The translations under genes and the position numbers were made by a program. Under the pieces are notes generated by a model. It was not told the DNA's origin. It ran no database searches and was given only the letters and a program-made list of their open reading frames with translations. A stretch of 41,172 nt of DNA from Modestobacter altitudinis (lineage in GTDB: Bacteria; Actinomycetota; Actinomycetes; Mycobacteriales; Geodermatophilaceae). Positions 31,610 through 39,526 of the stretch are shown piece after piece. How positions within the stretch are numbered: position 1 is the stretch's first letter; each line of letters starts with the position of its first letter. The DNA is taken from NCBI RefSeq assembly GCF_005930475.1, contig NZ_SJEW01000045.1:1-41172 (forward strand), in the 5' to 3' direction.

Positions 31610-32134
31610 ATGGGCCTGCACGTCACGTTCTATCGCGGTGACGACGGAACATCGTCCGTCGGTCACATCGACGGCTCGGTGCTCCTCCTCGAGGACCAGA
31701 GCGGCGGCGCAGCCCCCGACCGGACACACATCGTGACGATCGGCTCCGACGTCCTGTTCTACCGCAGCGACGACGGGACCTTCTTCGTCGCGCACATCGA
31801 CACTTCTGGGCATCTCAGCGGGAGCCAGAACGGCAGCACAGCTCCGAACTGGACGCACATCGTGACGATCGGCTCGAATGTCCTGTTCTACCGCAGCGAC
31901 GACGGGACCTTCTTCGTCGCACACATCGACAGTTCTGGGCACCTGGTCGAGACGCACAGCAACGTCGCAGCCCCGAACTGGACGCACATCGTGGCGGTCG
32001 GCCACAACGTCCTGTGTTACCGCAGCCACGACGGGACCTTCTCGGTCGGGCACATCGACAGTTCCGGACATCTGGTGGAGCGGCACAGCAGCGGCGTCGC
32101 TTCGAACTGGACGCACATCGTGGCGGTCGGCTGA
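31610..32134 (+). CDS. Four-repeat beta-propeller-like protein
   Basis: This 174-residue protein is Met plus exactly four 43-residue repeats plus Gly. Repeats start at 31613, 31742, 31871 and 32000 (129-bp period). The consensus is NVLFYRSDDGTFFVAHID, then SSGHL, about ten variable residues, and NWTHIVAV. Four beta strands per unit are predicted, like one propeller blade, recalling tachylectin-type lectins. There is no signal peptide or catalytic residue pattern. Repeats 2 and 3 are nearly identical even in DNA, so duplication is recent. The ATG follows GAGGAG. It lies beside a dead transposase, so it may have been acquired. A ligand- or sugar-binding role is a guess. Confidence 0.78.
   Translation: MGLHVTFYRGDDGTSSVGHIDGSVLLLEDQSGGAAPDRTHIVTIGSDVLFYRSDDGTFFVAHIDTSGHLSGSQNGSTAPNWTHIVTIGSNVLFYRSDDGTFFVAHIDSSGHLVETHSNVAAPNWTHIVAVGHNVLCYRSHDGTFSVGHIDSSGHLVERHSSGVASNWTHIVAVG
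31613..32128 (+). repeat. Tandem 129-bp coding repeat, four copies
   Basis: Units are 31613-31741, 31742-31870, 31871-31999 and 32000-32128. The length is constant and all indels are absent, so selection for the 43-residue unit is implied. The first unit is the most diverged. Confidence 0.88.
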
Positions 32135-32479
32135 CATGTATGGCTGTACCTCGCCCTGCGAGTCGGGCGGGCCCGGATACTGGCTCGCTGAAAGCGGCCC
32201 TGCCACGCAGTCACCCTGTCGCTGATGGACCGCTGCGAGACACCGCCCGCGGGGCGGCAGTGGAGACATCTCCCGTCCGATGCGCCCGCTCCTCTGTTGG
32301 GCTGACGTGAGCACTGGGCGCCAGCACCTGCCCTTCGGTCCGTGGGCGCACAGGACCATGCAGTCACCATGCCCTCCGCGGCCGAGGCGCGGTCACGGTG
32401 GCAACTCCTCGCGCCCCGGCACCCTGCGCCCCGGTGTTCCCGGTCAGGGGTCCGTCCCTGTGGTCCAGCTGATGCCCGT

Positions 32480-33010
32480 TCAGCAGTTCCGGATTACCTC
32501 CGGTTGGGACCGGTACCGCGACGACTGGGCGCGCCTGGACTGCTGGCCAGCTTCGACCCCGGTCGGGCGCGCCATGTGCTCGCCCGGCGCGCCATCCCGA
32601 CAGGCTTTGACGAGCCGGCCGAACTGGCCTGTTGCGTCTGCGCCGGGCTGGCCGGGACCACCCTCGAGCAGCTGATCGCCGTGGCCGGCGGTCGCTGGCG
32701 CATCGAGGAGTGTTTCCAGGCGGCCAAGAACGAGGCCGGCTCGGCCACCTTTCAGATGCGCGACTACACCGCCTGGTATCGGCACATCACCTTGGCCATG
32801 TTCGCCCACGCCTGTCTGAGTGCCACCCGCGCTACCGCAGAAGAGGGGGCCCCGCAGCCGGAACCGAGCAGCTCATTGCGCTGACCGTGCCCGAGCTCCG
32901 GCGGTTGCTCAACGGCTCATCCGCGCCCAACGACCCGATCCAGACGACACCGCGGACTGGTCGTGGTGGCGCCGCCGACAGTCACGATCAACATTCGTTA
33001 GTCTGCGGGC
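32480..33010 (+). pseudogene. IS701-type transposase, 3' remnant with frameshifts
   Basis: The frame to 32884 contains HVLARRAIPTGFDEPAELAC, GTTLEQLIAVAGGRWRIEEC and FQAAKNEAG...YTAWYRHITLAM, the conserved C-terminal catalytic region of IS701-family transposases. The protein then continues in a second frame (EQLIALTVPELRRLLNGS) and a third (DTADWSWWRRRQSRSTF), so at least two frameshifts are present. The first 250 or so residues are missing, and no terminal inverted repeats are seen. The element is dead. It ends directly against the mscL ribosome site. Confidence 0.78.
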
Positions 33011-33035
33011 TCGGCTTTCCTGGCGAGGAGATGTC

Positions 33036-33446
33036 ATGCGCGCGCTGCTGACCAGCTTCAAGAACTTCGCCTTCTCAGGCAGCTTGGTCGACCTCGCCGT
33101 AGGACTCGCCATCGGCGTCGCCTTCGCAGCCGTCGTGGAGTCCTTGGTTGGCGACGTCATCCTCCCTCTGGTCGCCGCCATCTTCGGCGCGCCGAACTTC
33201 GATGCCTTGGTCCTGACGGTGAACGGTTCTCAGATCCGCTACGGGGCATTCCTGACGGCGTTCGTGTCGTTCCTCCTACTGGCGTTCACGATCATGCTCC
33301 TGGTGCAGGCGATTCGTCGCGCGACCGGCAGGGAGGCGGCCGGGGCGCAGGGCAGTCGCGAGTGCGATCACTGCAAGAGCTTCGTCCCGGTCGATGCCTC
33401 GGTTTGCATGTTCTGCACCCGCGACATCGAACCCATCGCCTCCTGA
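33036..33446 (+). CDS. mscL: Large-conductance mechanosensitive channel with zinc-ribbon tail
   Basis: This 136-residue MscL protects the cell against hypo-osmotic shock by opening under membrane tension. The N-terminal amphipathic helix and first helix (FKNFAFSGSLVDLAVGLAIG, VVESLVGDVILPLVAA) and the second helix (GAFLTAFVSFLLLAFTIMLL) are typical. The usual C-terminal helix bundle is replaced by ECDHCKSF...VCMFCTRDIEP, a CxxC-X10-CxxC pattern expected to bind zinc. ATG 33036 follows GAGGAG. An IS remnant ends just upstream, so its promoter may lie in or be supplied by that element. Confidence 0.92.
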   Translation: MRALLTSFKNFAFSGSLVDLAVGLAIGVAFAAVVESLVGDVILPLVAAIFGAPNFDALVLTVNGSQIRYGAFLTAFVSFLLLAFTIMLLVQAIRRATGREAAGAQGSRECDHCKSFVPVDASVCMFCTRDIEPIAS

Positions 33447-34096
33447 CCCAACCGGCTGCTCGGCACTGGGGATCCGCTCAGCACGCACTGCAGTCTGATG
33501 TTGGAGAAACTCGGTACCTGCGTACCTGAATGGTGACTTCACCTGAGGTCGCCTGCAACGCCCGGCCCGCGTCACGCGCTGCCGTGGCGACCATCGCCGC
33601 CCTGGCCGACCCGTCGGCCAACTCATGTCAGTTCGCACAGATGTCGCTGGTCGGAGCAACGGCTGGGTGCGTGCGTGGACATCCGCGACCGGAAGAAGCT
33701 CGGTCGATTCAGCCACCATCGGATCGACCCGCCCTATCGGCTGTGGGTGTGGGTGTGGGATCTCGACGAGGCTCGCCGCGTACTTCACCTCGTCGACGCG
33801 TAGGGCCACATACGTCCGATAGGTGCCGCGCCCCCGGCGGCGGTGAGGGGATTCCGGGCGGCTCCCAGGGTGACGGCGAAGCTGCTGCAGCTGGGCGGAA
33901 CGGGGTGGCGTCGTAGATGGTGATGCGCAGCGCCGGATGGGCCACGAGCGAGGCGTAGATGTCCCGTTCACCGACACCGTCCGCGGGAGCGGGGCACAGC
34001 AAGGCATCCCGCTGACCCCGCACGAGGTCGTCAGTCGCACACCCCGCCCTTCCTCACTGGAGGACGGGAGGGCTCGGCGGCGTCGGACGAGGGCCA
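33447..34096. other. Gap without an intact gene (650 bp)
   Basis: A plus-strand frame ending at TAG 33801-33803 reads DIRDRKKLGRFSHHRIDPPY then RLWVWVWDLDEARRVLHLVD. It is protein-like but unrecognised and lacks a start, so it may be a remnant. A minus-strand frame reads GERDIYASLVAHPALRITIY near 33950 and is equally isolated. The region seems decayed. Confidence 0.4.
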
Positions 34097-34125
34097 TTGT
34101 CAGACTCCTGTGGCCTTCCTATGCT
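34097..34125 (+). promoter_or_regulatory. Sigma70-type promoter of the SGNH hydrolase gene
   Basis: TTGTCA (34097-34102) and TATGCT (34120-34125) are separated by exactly 17 bases, giving a transcription start near 34132. This is about 45 bases before the ATG at 34177. The match is good for a GC-rich genome. Confidence 0.75.
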
Positions 34126-34139
34126 TCCGGCACGCTCTG

Positions 34140-34155
34140 GACCCCCCGGGGGGTC
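34140..34155. repeat. 16-bp perfect GC palindrome in the 5' leader
   Basis: GACCCCCC and GGGGGGTC are exact complements with no loop, lying just after the predicted transcription start. It could be an operator or a leader hairpin influencing the SGNH hydrolase gene. Confidence 0.5.
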
Positions 34156-34176
34156 GCTGCTTCAAGGGGGAACAGC

Positions 34177-35610
34177 ATGAGAGTGCGACCTGTGACCACA
34201 GCCGCCGTCGCGGCGATCCTGTGCCTGTTGTTCGCGGCACCGGCCTCGGGGGTGACGCCACTGCACGCACGTCCCGCGGCGGCATCGCAAGACTCCGGTG
34301 CGGCGCCGTGGGTGGGGTCGTGGACCACCTCGCCGCAGGGCGTCTACCCGATCGGCTACGCGGTGGGGCAGCCCGGGCCGCTCGGGGAGGTGGCGCCCGG
34401 GATCGAGCAGCCGCTGCTCGAGTACGCCTTCCCCGACGAGCAGGCGCACGACCAGACCCTGCGCATGGTCGTGCACCCGAGCATCGGCGGTGACGCGTGG
34501 CGGGTGCGGCTGAGCAACAGATTCGGCACCCAGCCGGTGACCTTCGGCCCGGCGACGGTCGCCCTGCAGCAGAGCGGCGCCACGGTCGTCCCGGGCAGCA
34601 GCCGGCGGCTCGCCTTCGACGGGCAGCCGTCGGTGACGCTGCAGCCGGGTGAGGAGCTGTACAGCGACCCGGTCGCCATCACACTCAGCGACGAGGAGGC
34701 GCAGCGGTCCAACCTCGCGGTGAGCCTCCACGTGCAGGGTGACAGCGGACCGATGACCTGGCACGCGGCGTCCTTCACCACCTCCTACGTCTCCGACCCG
34801 GGTGCGGGCGACCACACCGACGACGTGACGGACGAGGCGTTCCCGCACTCCACCACGAGCTGGTTCTTCCTGACCGGGCTGGAGGTCCAGCGGGAGGACG
34901 CCGCGACGGTGGTCGCCCTCGGCGACTCCATCACCGACGGGTTCTTCTCCACCATCAACGGCAACGACCGCTGGCCGGACGTGCTGCAGCGCCGCCTGCT
35001 GGCCGAGCGTGACGACCGCGTGCTCTCAGTGGTCAACCAGGGCATTGCCGGCAACATGGTCACCCGGGTGGGGCGTCTTCCGGGCGGATGTCAGCCGTGC
35101 GACGGCCCTCCGGCCATCGACCGGCTCGACGAGGACGTGCTCAGTCAACCCGGCCTGGGCGCGGTCATCCTCTTCGAGGGCATCAACGACATCGGCGGCG
35201 GCGGCGCGACCGCCGACCAGGTCATCGCCGGCATGCAGGAGATCATCGACCGGGTCCACGCCCGCGGGATCCCCATCATCGGCGCGACGCTGACGCCCTC
35301 GGGCGGCGCCGAGGAGGGGCTGGCGAACTACGGCACGGCCGAGACCGACGCACGGCGACGCGCGGTCAACGACTTCATCCGGACCAGCGGGATGTTCGAC
35401 GCGGTCGCCGACTTCGCGGCGGCCACCGAGGACCCGGCCAACCCCGGCCGGCTCCTGCCGTCCTACGACACCAACTCGTCGGTGGGTGGACCCGGCGACC
35501 ACCTGCACCCCAACCGTGCCGGGTTCCTCGCGATGGGCCACGCGTTCGACCTGGAGGAGCTCGAGCGGCTCGTCGAGTCCGCCGACCCCGTGGAGCAGGA
35601 GGCGGCGTGA
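34177..35610 (+). CDS. Secreted SGNH/GDSL-type hydrolase
   Basis: This is a 477-residue exported hydrolase. A signal peptide covers roughly residues 1-25 (basic RVRP, then a hydrophobic stretch to APASG). An N-terminal beta-rich domain (30-235, with GSWTTSPQG and RVRLSNRFGTQPV) precedes the SGNH domain: Ser251 in GDSITDG, Gly in QGIAGN, Asn in EGINDIGGG, and Asp441/His444 in DHLHPN. This layout is typical of large actinobacterial esterases of the GDSL family that act on carbohydrate or lipid esters. ATG 34177 lies 45 bases after a good promoter. A strong hairpin follows the stop. Confidence 0.93.
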   Translation: MRVRPVTTAAVAAILCLLFAAPASGVTPLHARPAAASQDSGAAPWVGSWTTSPQGVYPIGYAVGQPGPLGEVAPGIEQPLLEYAFPDEQAHDQTLRMVVHPSIGGDAWRVRLSNRFGTQPVTFGPATVALQQSGATVVPGSSRRLAFDGQPSVTLQPGEELYSDPVAITLSDEEAQRSNLAVSLHVQGDSGPMTWHAASFTTSYVSDPGAGDHTDDVTDEAFPHSTTSWFFLTGLEVQREDAATVVALGDSITDGFFSTINGNDRWPDVLQRRLLAERDDRVLSVVNQGIAGNMVTRVGRLPGGCQPCDGPPAIDRLDEDVLSQPGLGAVILFEGINDIGGGGATADQVIAGMQEIIDRVHARGIPIIGATLTPSGGAEEGLANYGTAETDARRRAVNDFIRTSGMFDAVADFAAATEDPANPGRLLPSYDTNSSVGGPGDHLHPNRAGFLAMGHAFDLEELERLVESADPVEQEAA

Positions 35611-35646
35611 CGCGGACGGACGCCGATCGGATCTCGTGACACCCCG

Positions 35647-35692
35647 CTCCTCCACCGGGGGCGGCGGCACATCCGCTGCCCCCGGTGAGGAG
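35647..35692 (+). terminator. Hairpin terminator after the SGNH hydrolase gene
   Basis: The left arm 35647-35667 and right arm 35673-35692 pair over about 19 bp with one bulge and one mismatch, closing on a five-base loop. It starts 37 bp after the stop codon. Confidence 0.8.
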
Positions 35693-36614
35693 GCGGCCCG
35701 TCTCGGTGGTCCGCGCAGCCGCGCGTCTCGCCCGGTCAGACGGGCGACCCGATCGTCTTCCCAGCGTGCCCGCAGTCGCGCACAGTGGACTCAGGAGGTG
35801 GCCGGCGACCGACACGAGCAGGGACGCTGGTGGATGGCTCGCCTGGAGCTCAAGGTCAAGGGTCGCAGGCCCGAATCCTGTCAGTCGACGGGAAAAACCC
35901 CAGCTCAGAGGCTTGCGTGGGAGGAATCCAAACGAGCTTCTCTGCTTCGTGCCGCGATTTGGCCACCATTGGTCGACCCTCACCCACTCCAAGCCGGTGC
36001 CCCGGGTGGGTCAGTGCCTCGCCGCGCCGAACTGATGGCGGGGGACCTGCGTCTGCTCCACTCGGCGTGGCTGGTCCAGGTCGGCAACCGTGAGGTCGAC
36101 GAGAAGGCGGTCGAGCCACTCGTCCCCTCCGGGACCGGGCCAGTCGAGCGCCGCCCTGCGCATGGTCGTCGACTTCCCGCGCATCGACGCCGACCGGCCT
36201 GCCGTGGCCGCGGACGCAGCGCTCCCATGGCCGTCGACGACAGGCTCACGGAGCGCTCCGTCGGGTTGGCGCAGCTGCCGGTGGGAACAAGGGAGCGTTC
36301 CTGCTGCGGGTCGCCCGGAGTGACGAGGCGAGGGTGCGCGCCGAGCTCTTGGCCGGCTGCTGGCCGGTGACCGCGCCGGTCCCGGTGGACGACGTCGACG
36401 ACGTCCAGCGGGGGTGCAGCCGGTGGCGTCGGGTCGGTCGGCGTCGGAATCGGCGTGGGACACGAGGACGGACCTCGGGGTCGTGGGTGGATGCCTTCGG
36501 GAGCTCCAGTCCACGCCCGGAGGTCCTCCCCGGACAAGATCTCAATCAGATCCTGTCGTCACAGCTCCTCGACCAACGTCCCCGGTCAGTACAGCTAGCC
36601 CTCGAACCACGACT
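35693..36614. other. Long gap of decayed sequence (922 bp)
   Basis: The left part contains the tRNA 3'-end fragment listed separately. Further right, plus-strand fragments such as DLRLLHSAWLVQVGNREVDE and FLLRVARSDEARVRAELLAG look coding but change frame repeatedly, and no intact gene or known family is recognised. The region resembles a decayed insertion. Confidence 0.45.
35850..35889 (+). other. tRNA 3'-end-like fragment, possible att scar
   Basis: GCAGG (35865-35869) pairs with CCTGT (35877-35881) around the seven-base loop CCCGAAT, which is a T-arm with the two conserved T residues changed to C. Seven bases that could be an acceptor strand (CAGTCGA) follow. No matching D arm, anticodon arm or 5' acceptor lies upstream, so this is not a tRNA gene. 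Integrative elements often leave tRNA 3' ends as attachment sites. The decayed kilobase around it fits that idea. Confidence 0.5.
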
Positions 36615-37685
36615 TCAGGTGCCGTTCTCGCTGTCAGGACGCTTGGCACGGCTGGGTTGCACCCGCATCGGCTCGCCCGGCATCTTCGGGTAGTCCGGGG
36701 GATAGGGCATCTCGCCCAGCCCGAGGTCGCGTTCCTGCTTGTCGGCCAGCTCGATGAGCGGCTCGATGCCGAAGGCGTGGTCGGCCAGCCCGGCGTGCTT
36801 GTCGCCGACGGCGGCGAACCGGGCCGGCATGGTGAGGACGTCGAAGTCGAACGGTGAGACGTCGGACAGCTCGTCCCAGTCGAGCGGGGCGCTGACCGGG
36901 GCGTGCGACTTCGCCCGGATGGAGTAAGCCGACGCGATCGTCCGGTCCCTGGCCATCTGGTTGTAGTCGATGAAGATCTTTTCGCCGCGCTCCTCCTTCC
37001 ACCAGTTCATCGTCACGCGGTCGGGGATCCGCCGTTCCAGCTCGCGGCCGAACGCGATCACCGCCCGGCGCACCTCGGGGAAGGTCCACCGCGGCTGGAT
37101 GGGCACGTACACGTGCACGCCGCGGCCGCCGGAGGTCTTGGGCCAGCCCTCCATGCCGAGCTCGTGCAGCAGTTCGCGCACGTGCGGGGCCACCCACACC
37201 GCGTCGGAGAAGTCGGTGCCCGGCTGCGGGTCGAGGTCGATGCGAATCTGGTCGGGGGACTCGACGTCGGTCTTCGACACCGGCCACGGGTGGAAGGTCA
37301 GCGTCCCCAGGTTCGCGCACCACGCGACGACGGCCACCGAGTCCGGCGCGATCTCGTCGGCGGTCCGCCCGCTGGGGAAGGTGATGTGCGCCGTCGGCAC
37401 CCACTCGGGCGCGTTCTTGGGCACCCGCTTCTGGTAGAACGCGTCGCCGGTGTTGTCCATCCGGGTGGAGAGCCGGGCACCCTCGAACACGCCACCGGGC
37501 CAGCGCTCCAGCGTCGTCGGCCGGTCGCGCAGCGCGAACAGGATGCCCTCGCCCACGGAGACGAAGTAGTTGACGACGTCGATCTTGCGGATGCCCTTGT
37601 CGCCGAAGTAGGGCTTCTCCGGGCTGCTGACCCGCACCTCGTGCCCGGCGACGTCCAGGACCACGGCGTCCTTGCTGCTGGCCAC
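36615..37685 (-). CDS. Prim-Pol DNA repair polymerase (LigD polymerase-like, Prim-PolC type)
   Basis: This 356-residue archaeo-eukaryotic primase-polymerase fills short gaps with ribonucleotides or deoxynucleotides. Metal-binding Asp150 and Asp152 are in RIDLDPQPG. Other family blocks are VSSPEKPYFGDKGIRKID, GVFEGARLSTRMDN, KTSGGRGVHVYVPIQP and FIDYNQMARDRTIASAYSIR. It lacks ligase and nuclease domains, like mycobacterial PolD1/Prim-PolC (Rv3730c), which is encoded beside ligC. The same partner lies here at 39527 on the same strand. GTG 37685 is chosen at the start of the conserved N-terminus. Confidence 0.92.
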   Translation of the reverse strand: MASSKDAVVLDVAGHEVRVSSPEKPYFGDKGIRKIDVVNYFVSVGEGILFALRDRPTTLERWPGGVFEGARLSTRMDNTGDAFYQKRVPKNAPEWVPTAHITFPSGRTADEIAPDSVAVVAWCANLGTLTFHPWPVSKTDVESPDQIRIDLDPQPGTDFSDAVWVAPHVRELLHELGMEGWPKTSGGRGVHVYVPIQPRWTFPEVRRAVIAFGRELERRIPDRVTMNWWKEERGEKIFIDYNQMARDRTIASAYSIRAKSHAPVSAPLDWDELSDVSPFDFDVLTMPARFAAVGDKHAGLADHAFGIEPLIELADKQERDLGLGEMPYPPDYPKMPGEPMRVQPSRAKRPDSENGT

Positions 37686-37855
37686 GAGGGGCTCCGTTCT
37701 CTCCGGCGGGCGGGGCGTGCCCGGGGAGAGCAGTCTGCCCCGCCGTCGGCCGCCGCGGCAGCACCCTCCCCTCAGGGGGTGAGCAGCTCCTGCAGACGCC
37801 GGACCACGCCGGAGAACCCGGGCGATGCCGCCAGCCGGTCGACCCCAGGACGCGA

Positions 37856-39430
37856 TCAGGCCGGGCAGGTCAGTCCGTCCTGTGGGACGACGAGGTCGAT
37901 CAGGTAAGCGTTGACCGCCGCGGTGACGCACTCGGTCCTGGGGTAGGCGGTGTGCCCGGTGCCCTGCCAGGTGAGGAGCACCCCGCTGGTCAGGTCCGCG
38001 GCCATGTCAGCGGCGCCGACCGCGGGGGTCACCGGGTCGCCCTGCGTGCCGACCACCACGATGGGCGCACTGCCCGCGGCGTCCCGGTCCGGCAGCGGGG
38101 TGCGCGGGGCGTCCCAGGCCGAGCAGGTGTACAGACCCAGCGCGGCGTCCGCCCCGAACAGCGGGTAGCGGGTGGCCCAGTCGGTGACCAGCGCGCTCAC
38201 CTGCTGCTGGGTGAACTCCTCGTCGGTGTCCGCGCACGTCACCGCGACGTTGGCGTCGACGACGTTGGTGTAGGTGCCGTCGTCGTTCCGGCCGGTGTAG
38301 GTGTCGGCGAGGGTGAGGACCCCGGCGGCGTCGCCGTTGCGGGCGTTCGCCAGCGACTGGGTCAGCTGGGGCCAGGCGCTGGGCTGGTACAGCGCCGACC
38401 GGATGCCCTCAAGGACGAGTCCGGGCGTGGCCTGCCGGGTCTCGCCCGGTCGGCTGCTGGGGATCGGGGCGGCCGCGGCCTGGTCGAGCAGGTCGGTGAC
38501 GAACAGCCGCGGGTCGAAGCCGAGCGGGCAGCCGCTGACCAGTGCGGTGCAGTTCGCGGCGAAGGCGTCGAACGCTGCCTCGAAGGCCTGCGCCTGCCCC
38601 TCGGCGAACTGCTGCTGCCCCACATCGGGGTCGACGGCGCCGTCGAGGACCATCGCCCGCACCCGGTCGGGGAACAGCTCGGCGTAGGTCGAGCCGAGCG
38701 TCGTCCCGTACGAGTAGCCCAGGTAGGTCAGCTGCTCGTCGCCGAGCGACTGGCGGACCAGGTCCATGTCCCGGGCGGTGTCCACGGTGTCGAAGGCGCC
38801 GAGTGCGTCCTCGTACTTCTCCGTGCAGCCAGCGGCCACGGCGTCCACCCGGCCGAACGCGGTGGCCAGCGAGGCCGCATCGGTGGCGCGGGGGTCGGCG
38901 GCGAACAGCTCGTCCTTCTGCTGGTCGCCGATGCAGGTGACCGCGGGGTCGGAGAGCCCCACGCCTCGGGGGTCGACGCCGACGACGTCGAAACGGCCGA
39001 GGACGTCGGTCGGCAGGGTCAGCGCGGACTGGATGGCCTCGAAGGTGGCGGGCTGGCCCGGCCCGCCCGGGTTGACCACCAGTGAGCCGATCCGGTTGGC
39101 CTGGCCGGCCAGCGTGGCCTTGACCAGGGAGAGCGTCAGCGTGCCACCGGTCGGGTCGGCATAGCTGACCGGGACCGTCGTCGTACCGCACTGGAAGGAC
39201 AGCGGTCGGTCGGCGCCGGGACGCCCAGCGATCAGGGCGGCGATGTCGCTGCTGCAGTCACGCCACTCGATCGGCTTGGCCGCGGCCGCCTCCGCGGAGC
39301 TCGCGGCCGCCGCGGAGGAGCTGGCGGCGGCCTCCTCCGCGTCGTCCCCGGACGACGTGCAGCCCGCGAGCGTGAGGGCGAGTGCGAGGAGGGCTCCTCC
39401 GGTGGCGGCCAGGCGGCGGTGCACGGTCAT
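37856..39430 (-). CDS. Lipoprotein alpha/beta hydrolase, tripeptidyl-aminopeptidase-like (S33)
   Basis: This is a 524-residue exported lipoprotein with lipobox LAGC at Cys24 and a Ser/Ala-rich linker to about residue 50. The alpha/beta hydrolase domain has VVNPGGPGQP (oxyanion side), VDPRGVGLSDP, the nucleophile Ser240 in GYSYGT, Asp465 in GTQGDPVTP and His493 in GTGHTAYP. A C-terminal TAP-like domain is included. Such enzymes release tripeptides or dipeptides from peptide N-termini outside the membrane. ATG 39430 is preferred to TTG 39436. It lies between the Prim-Pol and LigC genes on the same strand, but nothing suggests a role in repair. Confidence 0.93.
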   Translation of the reverse strand: MTVHRRLAATGGALLALALTLAGCTSSGDDAEEAAASSSAAAASSAEAAAAKPIEWRDCSSDIAALIAGRPGADRPLSFQCGTTTVPVSYADPTGGTLTLSLVKATLAGQANRIGSLVVNPGGPGQPATFEAIQSALTLPTDVLGRFDVVGVDPRGVGLSDPAVTCIGDQQKDELFAADPRATDAASLATAFGRVDAVAAGCTEKYEDALGAFDTVDTARDMDLVRQSLGDEQLTYLGYSYGTTLGSTYAELFPDRVRAMVLDGAVDPDVGQQQFAEGQAQAFEAAFDAFAANCTALVSGCPLGFDPRLFVTDLLDQAAAAPIPSSRPGETRQATPGLVLEGIRSALYQPSAWPQLTQSLANARNGDAAGVLTLADTYTGRNDDGTYTNVVDANVAVTCADTDEEFTQQQVSALVTDWATRYPLFGADAALGLYTCSAWDAPRTPLPDRDAAGSAPIVVVGTQGDPVTPAVGAADMAADLTSGVLLTWQGTGHTAYPRTECVTAAVNAYLIDLVVPQDGLTCPA

Positions 39431-39526
39431 GATCAACCAGAGTAGGAGCCCAGCCGGGATGCGGCAGCCCGCGGGACCGTGAGGAACCGCTCAGCGAGTC
39501 CCGGGAACCCGCCAGGCCCGGCCCGG

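Noticed and set aside
31613-32128. Regular repeats considered as a CRISPR array
   Set aside because: The 129-bp units are contiguous, coding and have no spacers; no cas gene is in the window.
30539-32359. A 606-codon minus-strand frame with striking repeats
   Set aside because: Its repeats are only the antisense of the 129-bp repeats of the four-repeat protein, which has the ribosome site and sensible blade pattern.
35816-35889. Complete tRNA gene
   Set aside because: Only the T-arm and a possible acceptor strand are visible. No matching 5' acceptor, D arm or anticodon arm can be folded upstream.
37740-37855. A 26-codon minus-strand frame reading VDRLAASPGFSGVVRRLQEL before a stop
   Set aside because: It looks protein-like but has an in-frame stop just upstream, no start and no recognised family, so it is at most a tiny remnant.
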